Shown here one piece after another: positions 11,934 to 22,855 of a stretch of 64,000 nt of DNA. This stretch comes from Sarocladium kiliense (Eukaryota; Ascomycota; Sordariomycetes; Hypocreales; Sarocladiaceae). Positions within the stretch are counted from its first letter, which is position 1. Each line of letters starts with the position of its first letter. The translations under genes were made by a program, and so were the position numbers. The notes under the pieces are model-generated. The model was not told the origin of the DNA and ran no database searches. It saw only the letters and a program-made list of their open reading frames with translations. The stretch spans positions 6,014,001 through 6,078,000 of the forward strand of contig JAUZTG010000029.1 of NCBI GenBank assembly GCA_030734395.1, in the 5' to 3' direction.

Positions 11934-13269
11934 TCACCCTGACTTTTTCTTAACCATGAACCCCTTCAAAACAGCAGCAGCCGGCTTCTCCGGTGATCCC
12001 TGAACCGTCACCTTCCCAACATCCATCCAGACATCTCCTCCACAATGTATCAGACACCTCTTCGTCCCCTCATCGACCTCAACGTCCCTTTCCTCACCGC
12101 CAACGAACTTCATGACCCTCTTCTTTCTCCCGCTTCCATCCAGCCCGCGCCCCACCCTTATATCCTTGAAGATCACTCTCTTTTCCCTCCCTGACACGTC
12201 CACTGCCTCCGTCCACACCGACCCAAAGACGTTCACCATACCTTTTAACCTCCGTTCCAAGGCCTCAGAATCCATCTTCTGACCAGCTTCCCAGTCAATC
12301 CTCGCCTGTTCCTTCGTAAGCTTTGGAGCATGTCTCAATTCTGCTTCTCGGTGAGCGTGCAAGGAGACGTCATTGAGTGGTGGAATGTAGACTCCTTCTC
12401 GCAAACCCTGGACTAGCAATTCGGCGCCCACATCTGCGAGCTGCGCTGTGAGGTCCGGCAGAGAAATGTTCTCTGGAATCGGGATGCCCTTGTCGGGTGT
12501 TTGTGCGAGGACTGCCCCATGGTCGAAGGCTTTGTCGTCTAGGGTCTGAAGCGAGACGCCAGCGTATTTATCCCCGTTCAATAATGCGTGATGTAACGGT
12601 GCTGGTCCTCGAAGGCTTTCACGCATGTCGTCAGATTCTTGCCTCATACGATATATGGTTAGGAAGCCCAGGGTGGATGTTAGGGGACATACTCTGGTAG
12701 AAGAGAAGGGTGGACATTAAGACCTCCGTACTTGGCTCCTCGAAGTATTCTTGAAGGCACAAATAGTCCAAACGACACTGCGACGATCAGGTTGATACCT
12801 TCTGGTGGCTGATATATCGTGAGCCAATCCCGTTTGTTCGCAAAGAGCTCGGGTGCGGAAGCAAGCATACCTCCCATTCTCTGAAAGTACTCCTTTGATG
12901 TATCCTCAAGCCCAATTTTTCTGCCAAAAGCTTGCACGGGACTAGTCACATGAATTAGCATCAATCCTCATTGAATATCCTTCCTTACATCGATGAGATA
13001 AGTCCACTAGGAAAACATCACAGCCAAAAGGGGAACTCACCCTCCCTCAACTCCTTGTTCCCCCTCCCTGCCCACTTCGGCGGCAGAACCATCACATCCA
13101 AAGCCTCAATCAGCTTCCCATTGCTCACATGCTCTCTGTGCAGCGCCTCGAGAGAAGCGCAGCTGAAGTTGTCTGAGCCGCAGAAGAGGATGCGTAAAGG
13201 GTCACGTGCTGCTGTTGTAGAGAAGCAGCGTCGTTGGAGAGTACGACACTGTAAAGAGAGGAGAAACAT
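11934..13269 (-). CDS. FMT1: Mitochondrial methionyl-tRNA formyltransferase
   Basis: Four exons, all in frame: 13269-13041, 12941-12871, 12808-12693 and 12615-11934, giving 365 aa. The introns are 99, 62 and 77 bp with donors GTGAGT, GTATGC and GTATGT. The enzyme formylates Met-tRNA with 10-formyl-tetrahydrofolate for mitochondrial translation initiation. The N-terminus MFLLSLQCRTLQRRCFSTTA is a typical mitochondrial presequence. Fold landmarks follow in order: ILFCGSDNFSC (residues 27-37), VPCKLLAEKLGL with the nearby STFREWE, INLIVAVSFGLFVP, and LNVHPSLLPDLRGPAPLHHA. The last corresponds to the Asn, His and Asp folate-binding and active-site region of the family. The C-terminal half, with DWEAGQKMDSEALERRLKG and LIHCGGDVWMDV, matches the OB-like tRNA-binding domain. 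The downstream ATG at 13269 was preferred over the earlier in-frame ATG because the presequence begins there. Confidence 0.9.
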
Positions 13270-13906
13270 CCTGATCAGGCCAGCCTGGGATGGAGTTTCG
13301 ATGATTTGATGGGCTATGAAGGTGACTTGAATGAGCTTGAATACTGGTGGTTTCGTCGCGTTGAGGTTGATGAAGTCGCGTTTGATGCAACGTACGGTTA
13401 CAAGCATCCCGCCTCGTCAGCCTGGAAGGTCATTGTCTGTACAACTTACATCCAATACTGGACCAACCCGAAAGGTCCAGATTATTAAAGCAAATGTGCC
13501 TCAAACTTCTTCGGAGTTCGAGATGAAGAATAATTTATGAATCAGACTTGCTCCATGTGCTCCAGGATATAATGAAAGATCCATCGTCGAATTGAGCTGC
13601 CGTGTGAAGAGCAACCACAGCAGCTCAGGTCCCTGTTACCTCTCGCCTCAACGGATCAAATGGCTATCTACGGCAAGATTCGTCACTGCAAACAGATTTC
13701 AAAGTTGTCAAACACAAAGCACCAATATCTCAAGACCTTCAACTCGCTTGTTCATGAACTCCCCTGCACTAACCTTAGGCATTTACCACTAGTACCCGCC
13801 TCCAGCCCACCACCTCCCCACTATCCCTCACAACACCCACTTTCCACCACCAAAAGCCCCATCCAGAACCACAAACAAGAAACGCGATCCAATTTCCAAG
13901 CAAAAC
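13270..13906. other. Intergenic between FMT1 and tRNA-Asn
   Basis: A 640-bp stretch with the FMT1 promoter on the minus strand. From about 13790 the plus strand is C/A-rich and low in G. No gene is supported. Confidence 0.5.
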
Positions 13907-13912
13907 AAAAAA
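13907..13912 (-). terminator. RNA polymerase III terminator of tRNA-Asn
   Basis: A run of six T on the minus strand about 20 bases after the tRNA 3' end, the simple oligo-T signal used by polymerase III. Confidence 0.6.
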
Positions 13913-13931
13913 GAAATCATGGCATTTTTTG

Positions 13932-14018
13932 CTCCCCCACTCAGGATCGAACTGAGAATCTTACGATTATACTGGCTACGTAACAGTCGTACGCCCTAAC
14001 CAGTTAGGCCATGGGGGA
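13932..14018 (-). tRNA. tRNA-Asn (GTT) with a 13-base intron
   Basis: Read on the minus strand, the acceptor arms TCCCCCA and TGGGGGA pair perfectly over 7 bp with discriminator G. The D arm GCCTAACTGGTTAGGGC and the T arm CTCAG-TTCGATC-CTGAG are intact. The anticodon stem is TACGA/TCGTA and the loop begins CTGTTA, giving anticodon GTT. Thirteen bases (CGTAGCCAGTATA) sit directly 3' of position 37, where nuclear tRNA introns always lie; removing them leaves a 74-base tRNA. The D-arm to anticodon region closely resembles yeast tRNA-Asn. This intron would be cut by the tRNA splicing endonuclease. Confidence 0.92.
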
Positions 14019-14305
14019 TGTTGACGGCTGGTCTTGATATTGAGGTATATGCAGCATCCACGCCTGTGCGATTCGTATATTGTGAGATCCCAGACAGTAT
14101 AATACATGAAGTAAGATGATATTGTCCTCCAATTGGTAGCGATTGGATTAATAACCTTTATATTCAAGCCCGTTAGTTGCCTGGGGTCATTACTGCTATG
14201 TGCACGACTACTGTGATGCCATCCTCACCATCAATACCACAAGCATCCAGGAACCGAACAGCAAATACCCAACTCCAACCTTCCAAAACCACCACATCAC
14301 AGCCC

Positions 14306-15404
14306 TCAAGCAACCCACCACTCACAACAAACAGTCCATCTTCCCCCCTCCAACTCAACCTCCCAAACCGGCCCCTCAACCTCCACAATACTCCCCTCCC
14401 TCACAACCGCCCTCCTCCCCAACCCCGTCAACCTCCCCTCCCCAGCAAGCACATACCTCTCCTCCTCCCCTGCCCCTCTCACAAGATACATTCTCCGTCC
14501 ACCCTCACTAACCTCTCGTACCAGAACCTGGAACTTCTCCTTCCCTGGCCCGGTCGAACCGTCTTCATCCCAGCGTTTCACGTCCGATAGCCAGCCCTGG
14601 AGTTCGGCGGCTAAACCGTTAGGGAGGTATTTTGCGCCGCGTCTTTGGGGAGAGAATGCTGCTGGTAGGATTCCTTCGGCTGCGGGGTCTCCCTCTGTTG
14701 GCTTGAATCGTGGTGCTGCGCGGAAGGTTGGTTGCTGCAAGGCTGCGACATCTCGTCCCGTAGGATCAATGTCCTCTTCCTCACTGCCGGACCAGATTCC
14801 CAACGCGGTCTCTTCTGCCTGGCTCCCCGCTTCTGCTTCCGACAGTGCAGCAGACGACGCTTCAGGAGCAGGACTCGAGGTCATCGTCTCGTCAACCGAT
14901 ACCTTCCTCCTCTTCACCCTCCTCTCCTCTGGCGACTCCGATCCAGGCACGACCTCCTCCCCAATCCACTCCCTCTCCCCTTCCTCCTCCGCCTCCACAA
15001 TCTCATCTCCCAGTCTCACTTCCTCCCTCTCAACTTGCTCTTCTCCAAAAGAGCTACTGACCACCCTCTCCTCATCTCCCACAGAACTGCTCACGACCCT
15101 CTCCTCCTCATCACCCTCGTCCACATCCTCAATCTCCTGACTTAACGCCCTCCTCCCCAACGGCCTCACTACCGAACTTGAGCCACCGCCGAACCTCGGT
15201 GTGGACTGGAATCTTGGGGTGCCAGAGGGAGCGACTGCTGCTGCGGTTGGCGTCTGTGACGACGGCTGTGTGCCGCGCTTGGGGAGGAGAAAGCGCCGTG
15301 GCGTAGGAGTCTATGCCCCAAGGTCAGTACTGTAGCTTCTCCGTTGAATAGTCTCACACTCTTCTGCCAGACCGTAGCTGACTTACGCTTGGTGGGGGCT
15401 GCAT
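14306..15404 (-). CDS. Acidic protein of unknown function with a globular C-terminal domain (340 aa)
   Basis: Exon 1 is 15404-15387 (six codons, MQPPPS) and exon 2 is 15310-14306. They are joined in phase 0 over a 76-bp intron (GTAAGT...CATAG). The join yields PPPSTPTPRRFLLPKRG, which reads naturally and supports the model. The N-terminal third is disordered, with two TPRF units. Residues about 60-130 are very acidic, with a repeated ERVVSSS(V/F)G(D/E)E unit, followed by basic ERRVKRRKVS, a plausible nuclear signal. The C-terminal 120 residues (from PRFKPTEGD) alternate beta-like segments such as KFQVLVREV, RMYLVRG, RYVLAGEGRLTG and WEVELEGGRWTVCCEW, suggestive of a small beta-barrel. An OB-fold is a guess. 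A conserved fungal nuclear protein is likely; its role is unknown. Confidence 0.6.
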
Positions 15405-16644
15405 GATTATGCGGCTCTCTGTGGTTGATGACTTCACGAGTGACCAACAGCGCAGCCAGTAGTTGCTGCTCGCGCAGGAATGTGAGCGGCCAACGGACGT
15501 GTAGAGATCGTCATGGTTAGAGATGCTGTTCGAGCGCTCCGTCGAGTAAAGCAGAACTGTCAGATCTATAGCCTCGCTAGTGTTTACGACATGTCGTTGG
15601 GTGGTGGCGCGGGATCTAAGTTCAAGTGGGGTTTGGTCAAGTCCATCTGTCGCATGGTGACACCGGCCCTTCTCCACGCTCTTCGGCTCACGTCTTCACC
15701 ATCAATCAACTCGTTAGGCACCCGTGATTTATCTTTTCAAGACTCAATTCTCTCTAGTCTTTCTCTCTATCGTCGTTCTTCACTTGCCATTATCAAACAA
15801 GCTTTCTTCACGTTCATCCCAATCCCTGAGATCTTCCTCCCAAGACTTCACTTTCCAGCCCAGATATGTCACCTCCTCTCACAGCTCCCTGTCTTACTCC
15901 CCTTCATACAACCCTTTCCACGGCTGATAAATGATGCAGAGGGAAAAAGACAACAGAGATCCTAAAACAGAAGAAAAGAAAAGGACGAAAAGATAATAAA
16001 GTTTCAACTCTGCCATTCGCAAGGGTTCTCAAGGAAATGTAAAGCAAAAACGCCAGTCCGTGCATTGTCCTTCTTTTTGTTCCAGAAGGACCTGTAGAGT
16101 ATTGTGTGTTCCCCTGTTTTCCCGAATCCCCCCTTGTTTCCCCTTTCGTCGACGTCGTCCACCAGGAAGGGAGGCGGAATGGCCGGGTTGTAAAAGTAAA
16201 GGAGACGTGGGTGCGTGTATATAAAAACCGGTGATAGCGTGGTTTCATTCGTCACTCGCTCAGTCCCGTAGGAGCGACAGTCGATGAAAAGAAATGGCCA
16301 TGAGTACAACGAGTCCACGCGATATTTTCGCGGGCGAGGAACAGAAAACGTCGATCAAAAAAGGAGTGACGCCGAAGACTGCGATATGAGCAGTCCATGC
16401 AGTGTAGTAGAGATCGGAAGGCTCAGCAGATGATGCTCACCATTGGTGATGATGGTAGGATCCTTGGCTGGCTGTATTAGGAATATGTGTTGTATGCAGG
16501 GATAACGCCGGAATGTCCGACAATACGTCAGAAAGAAGTGTGAGCTCGACACCAGGAGGAGCATTGGTGCCGGGTTGGGGGGGCTTCGTATCGTGGGTGT
16601 GAGTAACGGTCGTCATGATAGACGCTCCGTTTTGCGGAGCTAGT
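15405..16644. other. Intergenic, 1.2 kb
   Basis: Contains the promoter of the acidic-protein gene (right after 15404) and the 3' untranslated region of the DUF3405 gene (up to 16644). The plus strand is pyrimidine-rich at 15700-15900. Open frames here show no motif and are taken as chance. Confidence 0.5.
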
Positions 16645-19069
16645 TTAGCCGTAGGCGAGGTCGAATCCGGTCTTATGGTCCTTCTTCGTGGGCTCCGTGT
16701 TCTTGATCTGGTGTAGAAGCACAGAGGGCAGACAAGGCCGACCGTTCTTCTCCTCCCATCGCTTGCCACCGACGCCCGTATCAATCCAGCCCATGAAGTT
16801 GTTGTACAGACGGTTTGGAGGCTCAGCACGGTAGTACCAGGTCGTACCTTGGTATCTCCTCTCGCGACCCCAGCCCATCGGGCTGCCGTTGCCACCGCAC
16901 TCGCCGTTCTTGCCGGGATTGAACCACTTATTGACGAACTCGCCGCTCCAGTCACGGTCCATGAAGACAGGGTGCGGTGCAAAGACCGCCTTGAGACCGT
17001 GGTGAAGGGCGACAGTCTGCGGCGTCATCTCAGACGCAACATGGTTGCCTCGCATGTTCTCAACGTGCATGATGTCCAACAGACGCTTCGATATGCGAGA
17101 TTGTGTGACGATCGTCGTGCGACGCGGCACGTCCCAAGAGTGGTGCGTCGCATCGTAATAGCCCCAAACGTGCTTCTGCATGATCCAGCTGCTGTTGATG
17201 GGGTTAAAGATGGGACCGACCATGATCACATCGGCCTCCTCGCCAACACCCCACTTGTAGTCGTCATCCGCAGGGTCAGCGACTGGGGGCTTGGGACCAA
17301 CAGGGTTGATGAAGGGGAGATCAACTGGACCCCAGACGGTGTCGTTACCGTAGCGCTGCTCGATGTCCTTGCGGAAGGTAGTGTCGAAGTCTCCGTGGTA
17401 CTCAGGGATGTAGAAGCGCTCGTTGCGCTCCCAGAGACCCTTGCGAGGCTGCTTCTTGGCGAACTTAGCCAGCTTGTCAACGAGGTCGTAGTGGTGGCCA
17501 GTATAGCGGAAGTCCATCTCCCAGTTCCAGATGTAGTCGAATTGCGGGTGGTCGTGGCTGAACTTCTGAACAGACAGCCACTGGGCAGTGTGAACACTGC
17601 GCTCGTTCTCATCCGTCATCTCGGTGTAGATGTTCCAAACAATCTCGTCGTTCCACAGAATGGTGACGCCATGGAACTCCGGAGGGATGTTCTGGTTGAG
17701 GACACGCTGGTAAGTCTCTGGGTCGTCGAAGATCTTGAGGTTGCGGTCCTTGACGTGAACAAGGAGGAAAACTTCGAATTCACCACCAGACTTGAGGGTA
17801 GTCTCGGCAATAAGAGCGCGAATCACCTGCTTGTCGTTCTCGGTGTAGTCCTTGCCAGTGTACGAACGGAGCAGAATAGCGGAACGGGACTCTTTGACGT
17901 AGCTGGTACCCTTTCCAGCCGCTGGCTTGGGGTGCTGAGCCTCGGGCTCGGCAGCGACAATCGGGGTAGGCACCGCATCGTCGGCTTCGCTGCGACGCAT
18001 GATGTTGCCGCTTGTCCTGCTGGACTTAGGCTTCTGCGAGGTCTCGGGATACATCTCGAGGTAAGGATTCTTGCGCTCCTTCTTCAGGTCGAAACGCTTG
18101 GCGTTCTTGAGAACGCAACGGCGCTGGAGATCACCCCAGTTTACGTTATCCCAGTCCACGAGGTCGTGGTCGCCGTTTTCCTTGCGCTTCTGATCAGTGA
18201 AGCCGTAGGGGCCAAGGCGAGTCTCGCGCTCCCAACAAATGTTGGCATCCATGTTGAAAATGTCATAGCTGCCCATCTTTGGCTCAGGCCACTGGTGAGG
18301 TCGGCCCTTGAAGACAAGCAGATCCTCAACCTCCTTGCCATTGGGACCGGGGCAGGGCACATGGGGAGCGAAACCAGCCTTCTTCCACGCGTCGGAGTTG
18401 TAGTCGGGCAGAGGGTTGAAGCGAACGGGCTTATCGGGGGTGAAGTCGAACTTGGGTGCATTGGGATCTTCCCGGATCTCCTTCTTGAGCTTCTCGGATC
18501 GGTCCTCCTTGTAGTCGAGAGTAGACAACGTGTTACCGTAGATCATACCAGTAGAGATGAGACTGTGTAGGAATTGCATGGTTAGTTCGGTGTCATAAGT
18601 CATTGTGGCCGTAGTCAGCTTACTTGGCGGTCATCTTGTAGACGTATCTCCAAATCCTGCGAAGGTCCTTCTCGTGTTGCAGGCGGCCAAGCTCGCCGGG
18701 CTCTCTGGACTTGCCGTCGAACTCATGGCCGGGCTCGACCTCCTTGGGATCCTCGGGATCAGTAGGATCGCGCCACTCGCCAACATCTTCGATCTTGATG
18801 TTGAGGTAGCTGTCCAAAGTAGCACGGTCGGGATTTTTGGCACCAGCGAGGACGGTCTGTGGTCGACCACCTCCAACTGGGGGCTCGATAGGCGACTCGG
18901 GAGTATGGGGTACGACGCGCAATTGAGGTGATGGCTCGCTGAAAAGGATGTAGTAGGTGGTGATGGCAGCCAGGATGAGGAAGATCAGTGTTCTCGTCCG
19001 TGGTCGTGATGTGAGCATCCGCCGGCCAGGAGGGCCCAGCATCATCTTCTCCTTTCCGAGGCCACGCAT
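16645..19069 (-). CDS. DUF3405 family type II membrane protein (787 aa)
   Basis: Exon 1 is 19069-18624 and exon 2 is 18562-16645. They join in phase 2 over a 61-bp intron with donor GTAAGC, an internal CTAAC branch site and acceptor TACACAG. Residues 1-27 are basic and cytosolic, residues 28-43 (LIFLILAAITTYYILF) form a single signal anchor, and the rest should face the secretory lumen. The large domain has the hallmarks I associate with fungal DUF3405: AILLRSYTGKDYTEND, EFEVFLLVHVKD, VTILWNDEIVWNIY, HPQFDYIWNWEMDFRYTGHH, WGVGEEADVIMVGPIFNP and the Trp-rich C-terminus GTTWYYRAEPPNRLYNNFMG. DUF3405 proteins are thought to be glycosyltransferase-like, and the EMDFRYTG segment could hold the acidic metal-binding residues, but that is inference. 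The start opens the anchor-containing exon. Confidence 0.85.
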
Positions 19070-22000
19070 GTTGGGCTACCAAGTCGTGGCGGAGTTAGGA
19101 AAAGGGAGCGAATGTAAGTTTTTCTCGTACGACGCGGAACGATCGCGTTTTCTCTGGCTGAGAATTGCAGAAAATTGGGCGGTCGAAGCGAGTGTGAAGA
19201 GAGTCAATCGCGTGAAAAAGGAGGATGCTGCTCAGTACATCACAGGAGCATGCTGCGCCAGCGCCGTAGGGAAGAAAGTTGGGCAGAGGATGACGAAAGA
19301 GAAGACGGCCGAAGAAACCGAAAATCTCACTGAAGCAGTCGAGGAATGGATGCTTGACCGGCTTCGTCCGATGGCTAGGAAGTGCGCTAGGTCGAGGGTG
19401 GCGCCTGGCGGGTGAAGCTTCGTGCCCTTGGGGGTTGGTGCTGAACCTGGTAAGGAGGTAAAACGGCGCGGCTGGAGATAAGCGGTAGGGGAGGAAAGAA
19501 GAGAACTCGCACAAGGTCCAACGTCCGCCACAAAACGATAGGTGTGGTGTTGCACGAGGATGAAGGTATCGCGAGACGGGGGGTCGGGAGGTGAGACGTG
19601 TCTTGGGGGAGGGAGATAGCGAGCGTGGAAAGAAGAGAGGAAGAGAAGGATCCTGGGAGGATACGGAGAGTTGGATGGCGAGATGGCGAAATGGATGGAT
19701 GGTTGGATGGATGAAGGTGATGGAGCTCTGGACGGGATGAAGGAACAGTGCAGTAGTGGCGCCTTAGTGAGTTCTAGAGGCACCTCCAGGGGCCAGAGAA
19801 GGAAGTTCCAGCGTGGTGGAGGCCTGTACACGCGGCTCAGGCGGTGGCAACGGCTGGCTTCCAGTGGGTGGCAGGGCCCCTGAAGCGGCATCCCGAATCC
19901 CTTACAAAACCCTAAGAAGCACGACTGGAACTGGGAACCCACAGGGTGGCGACAGGGGGAGGCTCAGGTGCACAACGGGGAGACCTGGAGAGGTTCGTGC
20001 ACTTGAGGGGGGATTACTGGGGAGGTGCGGGCTTCAGCGGGCTTCAGTGGGCCGGTTTAGTGGGTAAAGAAGCCAGTGGCAGTGCGAGGACAGAGAGACG
20101 TCTGAAGGGCTGGCATGGTGCAGCGGATAGTAGTGATTGACCGGGACACGCTACGGAACTGTTCAAAAATTGTTGATTGTTTATTGGATAGTAGTATGCT
20201 CGACAATTTGGTTCAGGTTGACGGACCTTCTAGGCATGGTTTAGATGCAACACTGTAATGATAAGTCGCTGTGACGACATGACGCTGGGATGATTGAGGA
20301 AGGTCACCTCACCGATATCGTAATCATGGATGAAGATAAGGTGCTGAGGTGAGCTGAAGCAGCCGAAAAGCCGCAATGTACTGCCACTATTGCTGCTGCT
20401 GCGGCTCCTCACAGGTAAGGCCAATTGCTGCACTGTCAGTGGCTGCTCGTGGCTGCTGTACCTCTCATGGCAGTGGCCAATCACAGCAACCACCCCACCT
20501 CACCCCCCGGCGGATCCAGCGCCAACTCCAGGTCCGGCTCCGATATTCAGGGGCCCCAATTGAGATTGCGCATGTCGCGGCTTGTGCACTGGAATCAACC
20601 CGCCAGCACCAGCATCATCATCGCGACCAAAGACTAGAGCATGAGTACTGTCAATCGCTTTCACCGCTGTCTGATAGAGGTCCACACAATAAGAAGATCG
20701 TCATCACATTCTTTATTTGGAGTCTGAGTGAGAGGTTGTCAACTTGCGGCTCAGCCGGTCTGACTCGCTGCAACGGCGCAGGGCAGTCAATGCCCCCATC
20801 CGCCACTGTTTCTAATTCTGACACTTGACAAGCCCAAACCCACCAATTAAGCCTCGTCCATGTGGCGATACTAACGTACCTACGGTGCTCGTTCGTCTCC
20901 TCATAGTAACCTCATACGAGCTTTTGTGCACTTTCACCGTTGTCCCTCAATTTTTATTTATGTACACACAGACATACGGAGTAGACGCTCGTATCATATC
21001 ATCCGGTCTCCCATCCTGCAGCTCCACAAGACTAAGAACTTGGCTTTTTCTTCAAATTCCTACTCAGACATGCAGCAGCCACGCCCAAAATGCAGGGGCA
21101 GTTCATTGCTTCTTCGGCTGGTTCGCAGCAGAACGCAGGCAAAGTGTCTTGTTCCTACATTAGCAGACACCACTCAGGCGCTACTGTCCGCTACCTCATA
21201 TAATGTTGTCCGAGTTACCAGTCTCCAATCGGGACGGACGGCTGCGGCCTTTCGTCCCGTCCGTCCACCAAGGACATTGCAGCGCGTAACGGCCCTAACA
21301 GGAATGCCAAACACCATAGGTCAGGTACATCGATCAGGCCGCAAGTACCGACCATGCCGTGCTGTAACTGTTACATACCGCGACAACCAAGCATTTTCTT
21401 GGTCGTCAGCGCCGATCGCCAAGCTTGAGATCACCAGCCTTCCCACACCCACCCTCAGCGTGCCACTCGCCTACAGTACCGCGTCCCTAGTCGTTCTCCC
21501 GAAACCTCCATTTCAACCTAGTTCGCACTTCCATCTGCCCATCGCGGTCAATCATTGCAACGGAATGCCCACTTGCAATATAACATAGTCTATCACTCAC
21601 CAACATTGATTCGTCCGAGTCCCGGCTCAGTGACGATCGCCAGAGCCCGTGACTTAGCGCTCTGTCTGTTCGTGTTTAGTGCACAACGGCACTGACGCGT
21701 CCTCCCCCCACTTCAGTCCCCCCTTTCCGTTTTCCCACTGGTCTGCCACGCCTCAGGTTCTCCCACCACACCATACCACACCATACCCACCCCTCTATTC
21801 TCCTTTTCTCGCGCTTCTTCCAGCTTCACTCGGTGAGAGAGAGGAATGACCGTCGAAAAACCTTACCTAATCTTCGGACCTTCTCCTTCCAGACTTGAAA
21901 CACAACATCAACATGCCGCGAATTCACTCTATTCCAGACTTGCGCGTTCCGGTGGAGCTTCCGTACTCCAAGGCTCCAGCGATCCCTTCGGATTTGCTTC

Positions 22001-22855
22001 GAGAATGAATTGGACCTCGTGTCCTGCTAACCCCCTGACACTTCCTACCCCTGCTCATCTTTCCGGTCCGCGGCTGTTGCAAAATTGCTTATTTTCAAGG
22101 AAATCTCCCCTGAGACCACCCCGGCTCCCTGTGGGGTTCGAGCTCGAGAGCCAACTCGAATACTTCGTGGAGCTGGCAGACCCAAATAGCTGCGAATCCT
22201 CAAACAACTTAATGAAACCTGACGGGTTGAACCTTGACTTGTGGACGAATCTTCCATTGTTTTTGGTTCCTAGCTTTGCGTAATCTGGTGACGTCAGGTC
22301 CCTGCGATGTTCGGTCACCTTGTGCCAATACCCGTAGCGTTCGTTGCAAGTACAATAGTTTCCTTGGCCAGGCTGTGTCACACAAGGCATTGAAATTTCA
22401 CTTGAAAGCGAGCGAGAATGCGAATTTCCCACAACTTCAGAAACCCAAAATAAAGAATCACAGTCAAGATGTCGGTCTGGGATCCAGTGCTATGTTTAGA
22501 TTGGTCCTACGTCAAGTGGCCACTAGTGTATAGGGTAGGGTGGCTGCCTCGCACCCCGCTGTGTAAGGATCCAGCATAATGCAAAAGCTCAATAATCTTG
22601 CAATACCCATAGCTTGTCGCTGTTCGAATAGCTCAAAAGCAGCGAGACCAAAAATAGAGAGAACCTCAAGGTTTTTTTTGATTATGTCTAAGTTAAGGGT
22701 TTAGGTCGTTGCTTCGCCAGATCCGGGTTGGTGTCATGATCCCACGCGTCCTTTCGATCATCGTGAGCTTGTGGTTCTGGCGTGTCCTTTGGGGAGAGAC
22801 AAGCACTCACGTAAATACAGAGTCGAAACCTCTTTGTACCCTGCCCTGGAAAGGC
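19070..22855. other. Gene-free stretch, 3.8 kb
   Basis: The first kilobase upstream of the DUF3405 gene is strongly pyrimidine-rich on its coding strand (for example 19560-19720) and likely holds its promoter and leader. Further on there are only frames without starts or motifs, including a 220-codon frame at 20926-21588 judged spurious. Direct copies of a CCACACCATAC-like unit lie at about 21764-21790. No RNA gene or transposon remnant was recognised. Confidence 0.5.

Noticed and set aside
16849..18570. 573-codon open frame on the plus strand opposite the DUF3405 gene
   Set aside because: It is the antisense shadow of a well-supported gene. Its composition is Val/Leu-rich with no motifs, an artefact of codon bias.
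19232..19942. 236-codon minus-strand frame upstream of the DUF3405 start
   Set aside because: Pro/Ser-rich translation of the pyrimidine-rich leader; no protein features.
20110..20150. tRNA-like start (GGTGCAGCGGATAG)
   Set aside because: Resembles a D arm, but no acceptor, anticodon or T arm can be folded around it.
20926..21588. 220-codon frame on the plus strand
   Set aside because: No motif, signal peptide or plausible promoter context; composition resembles translated non-coding DNA.
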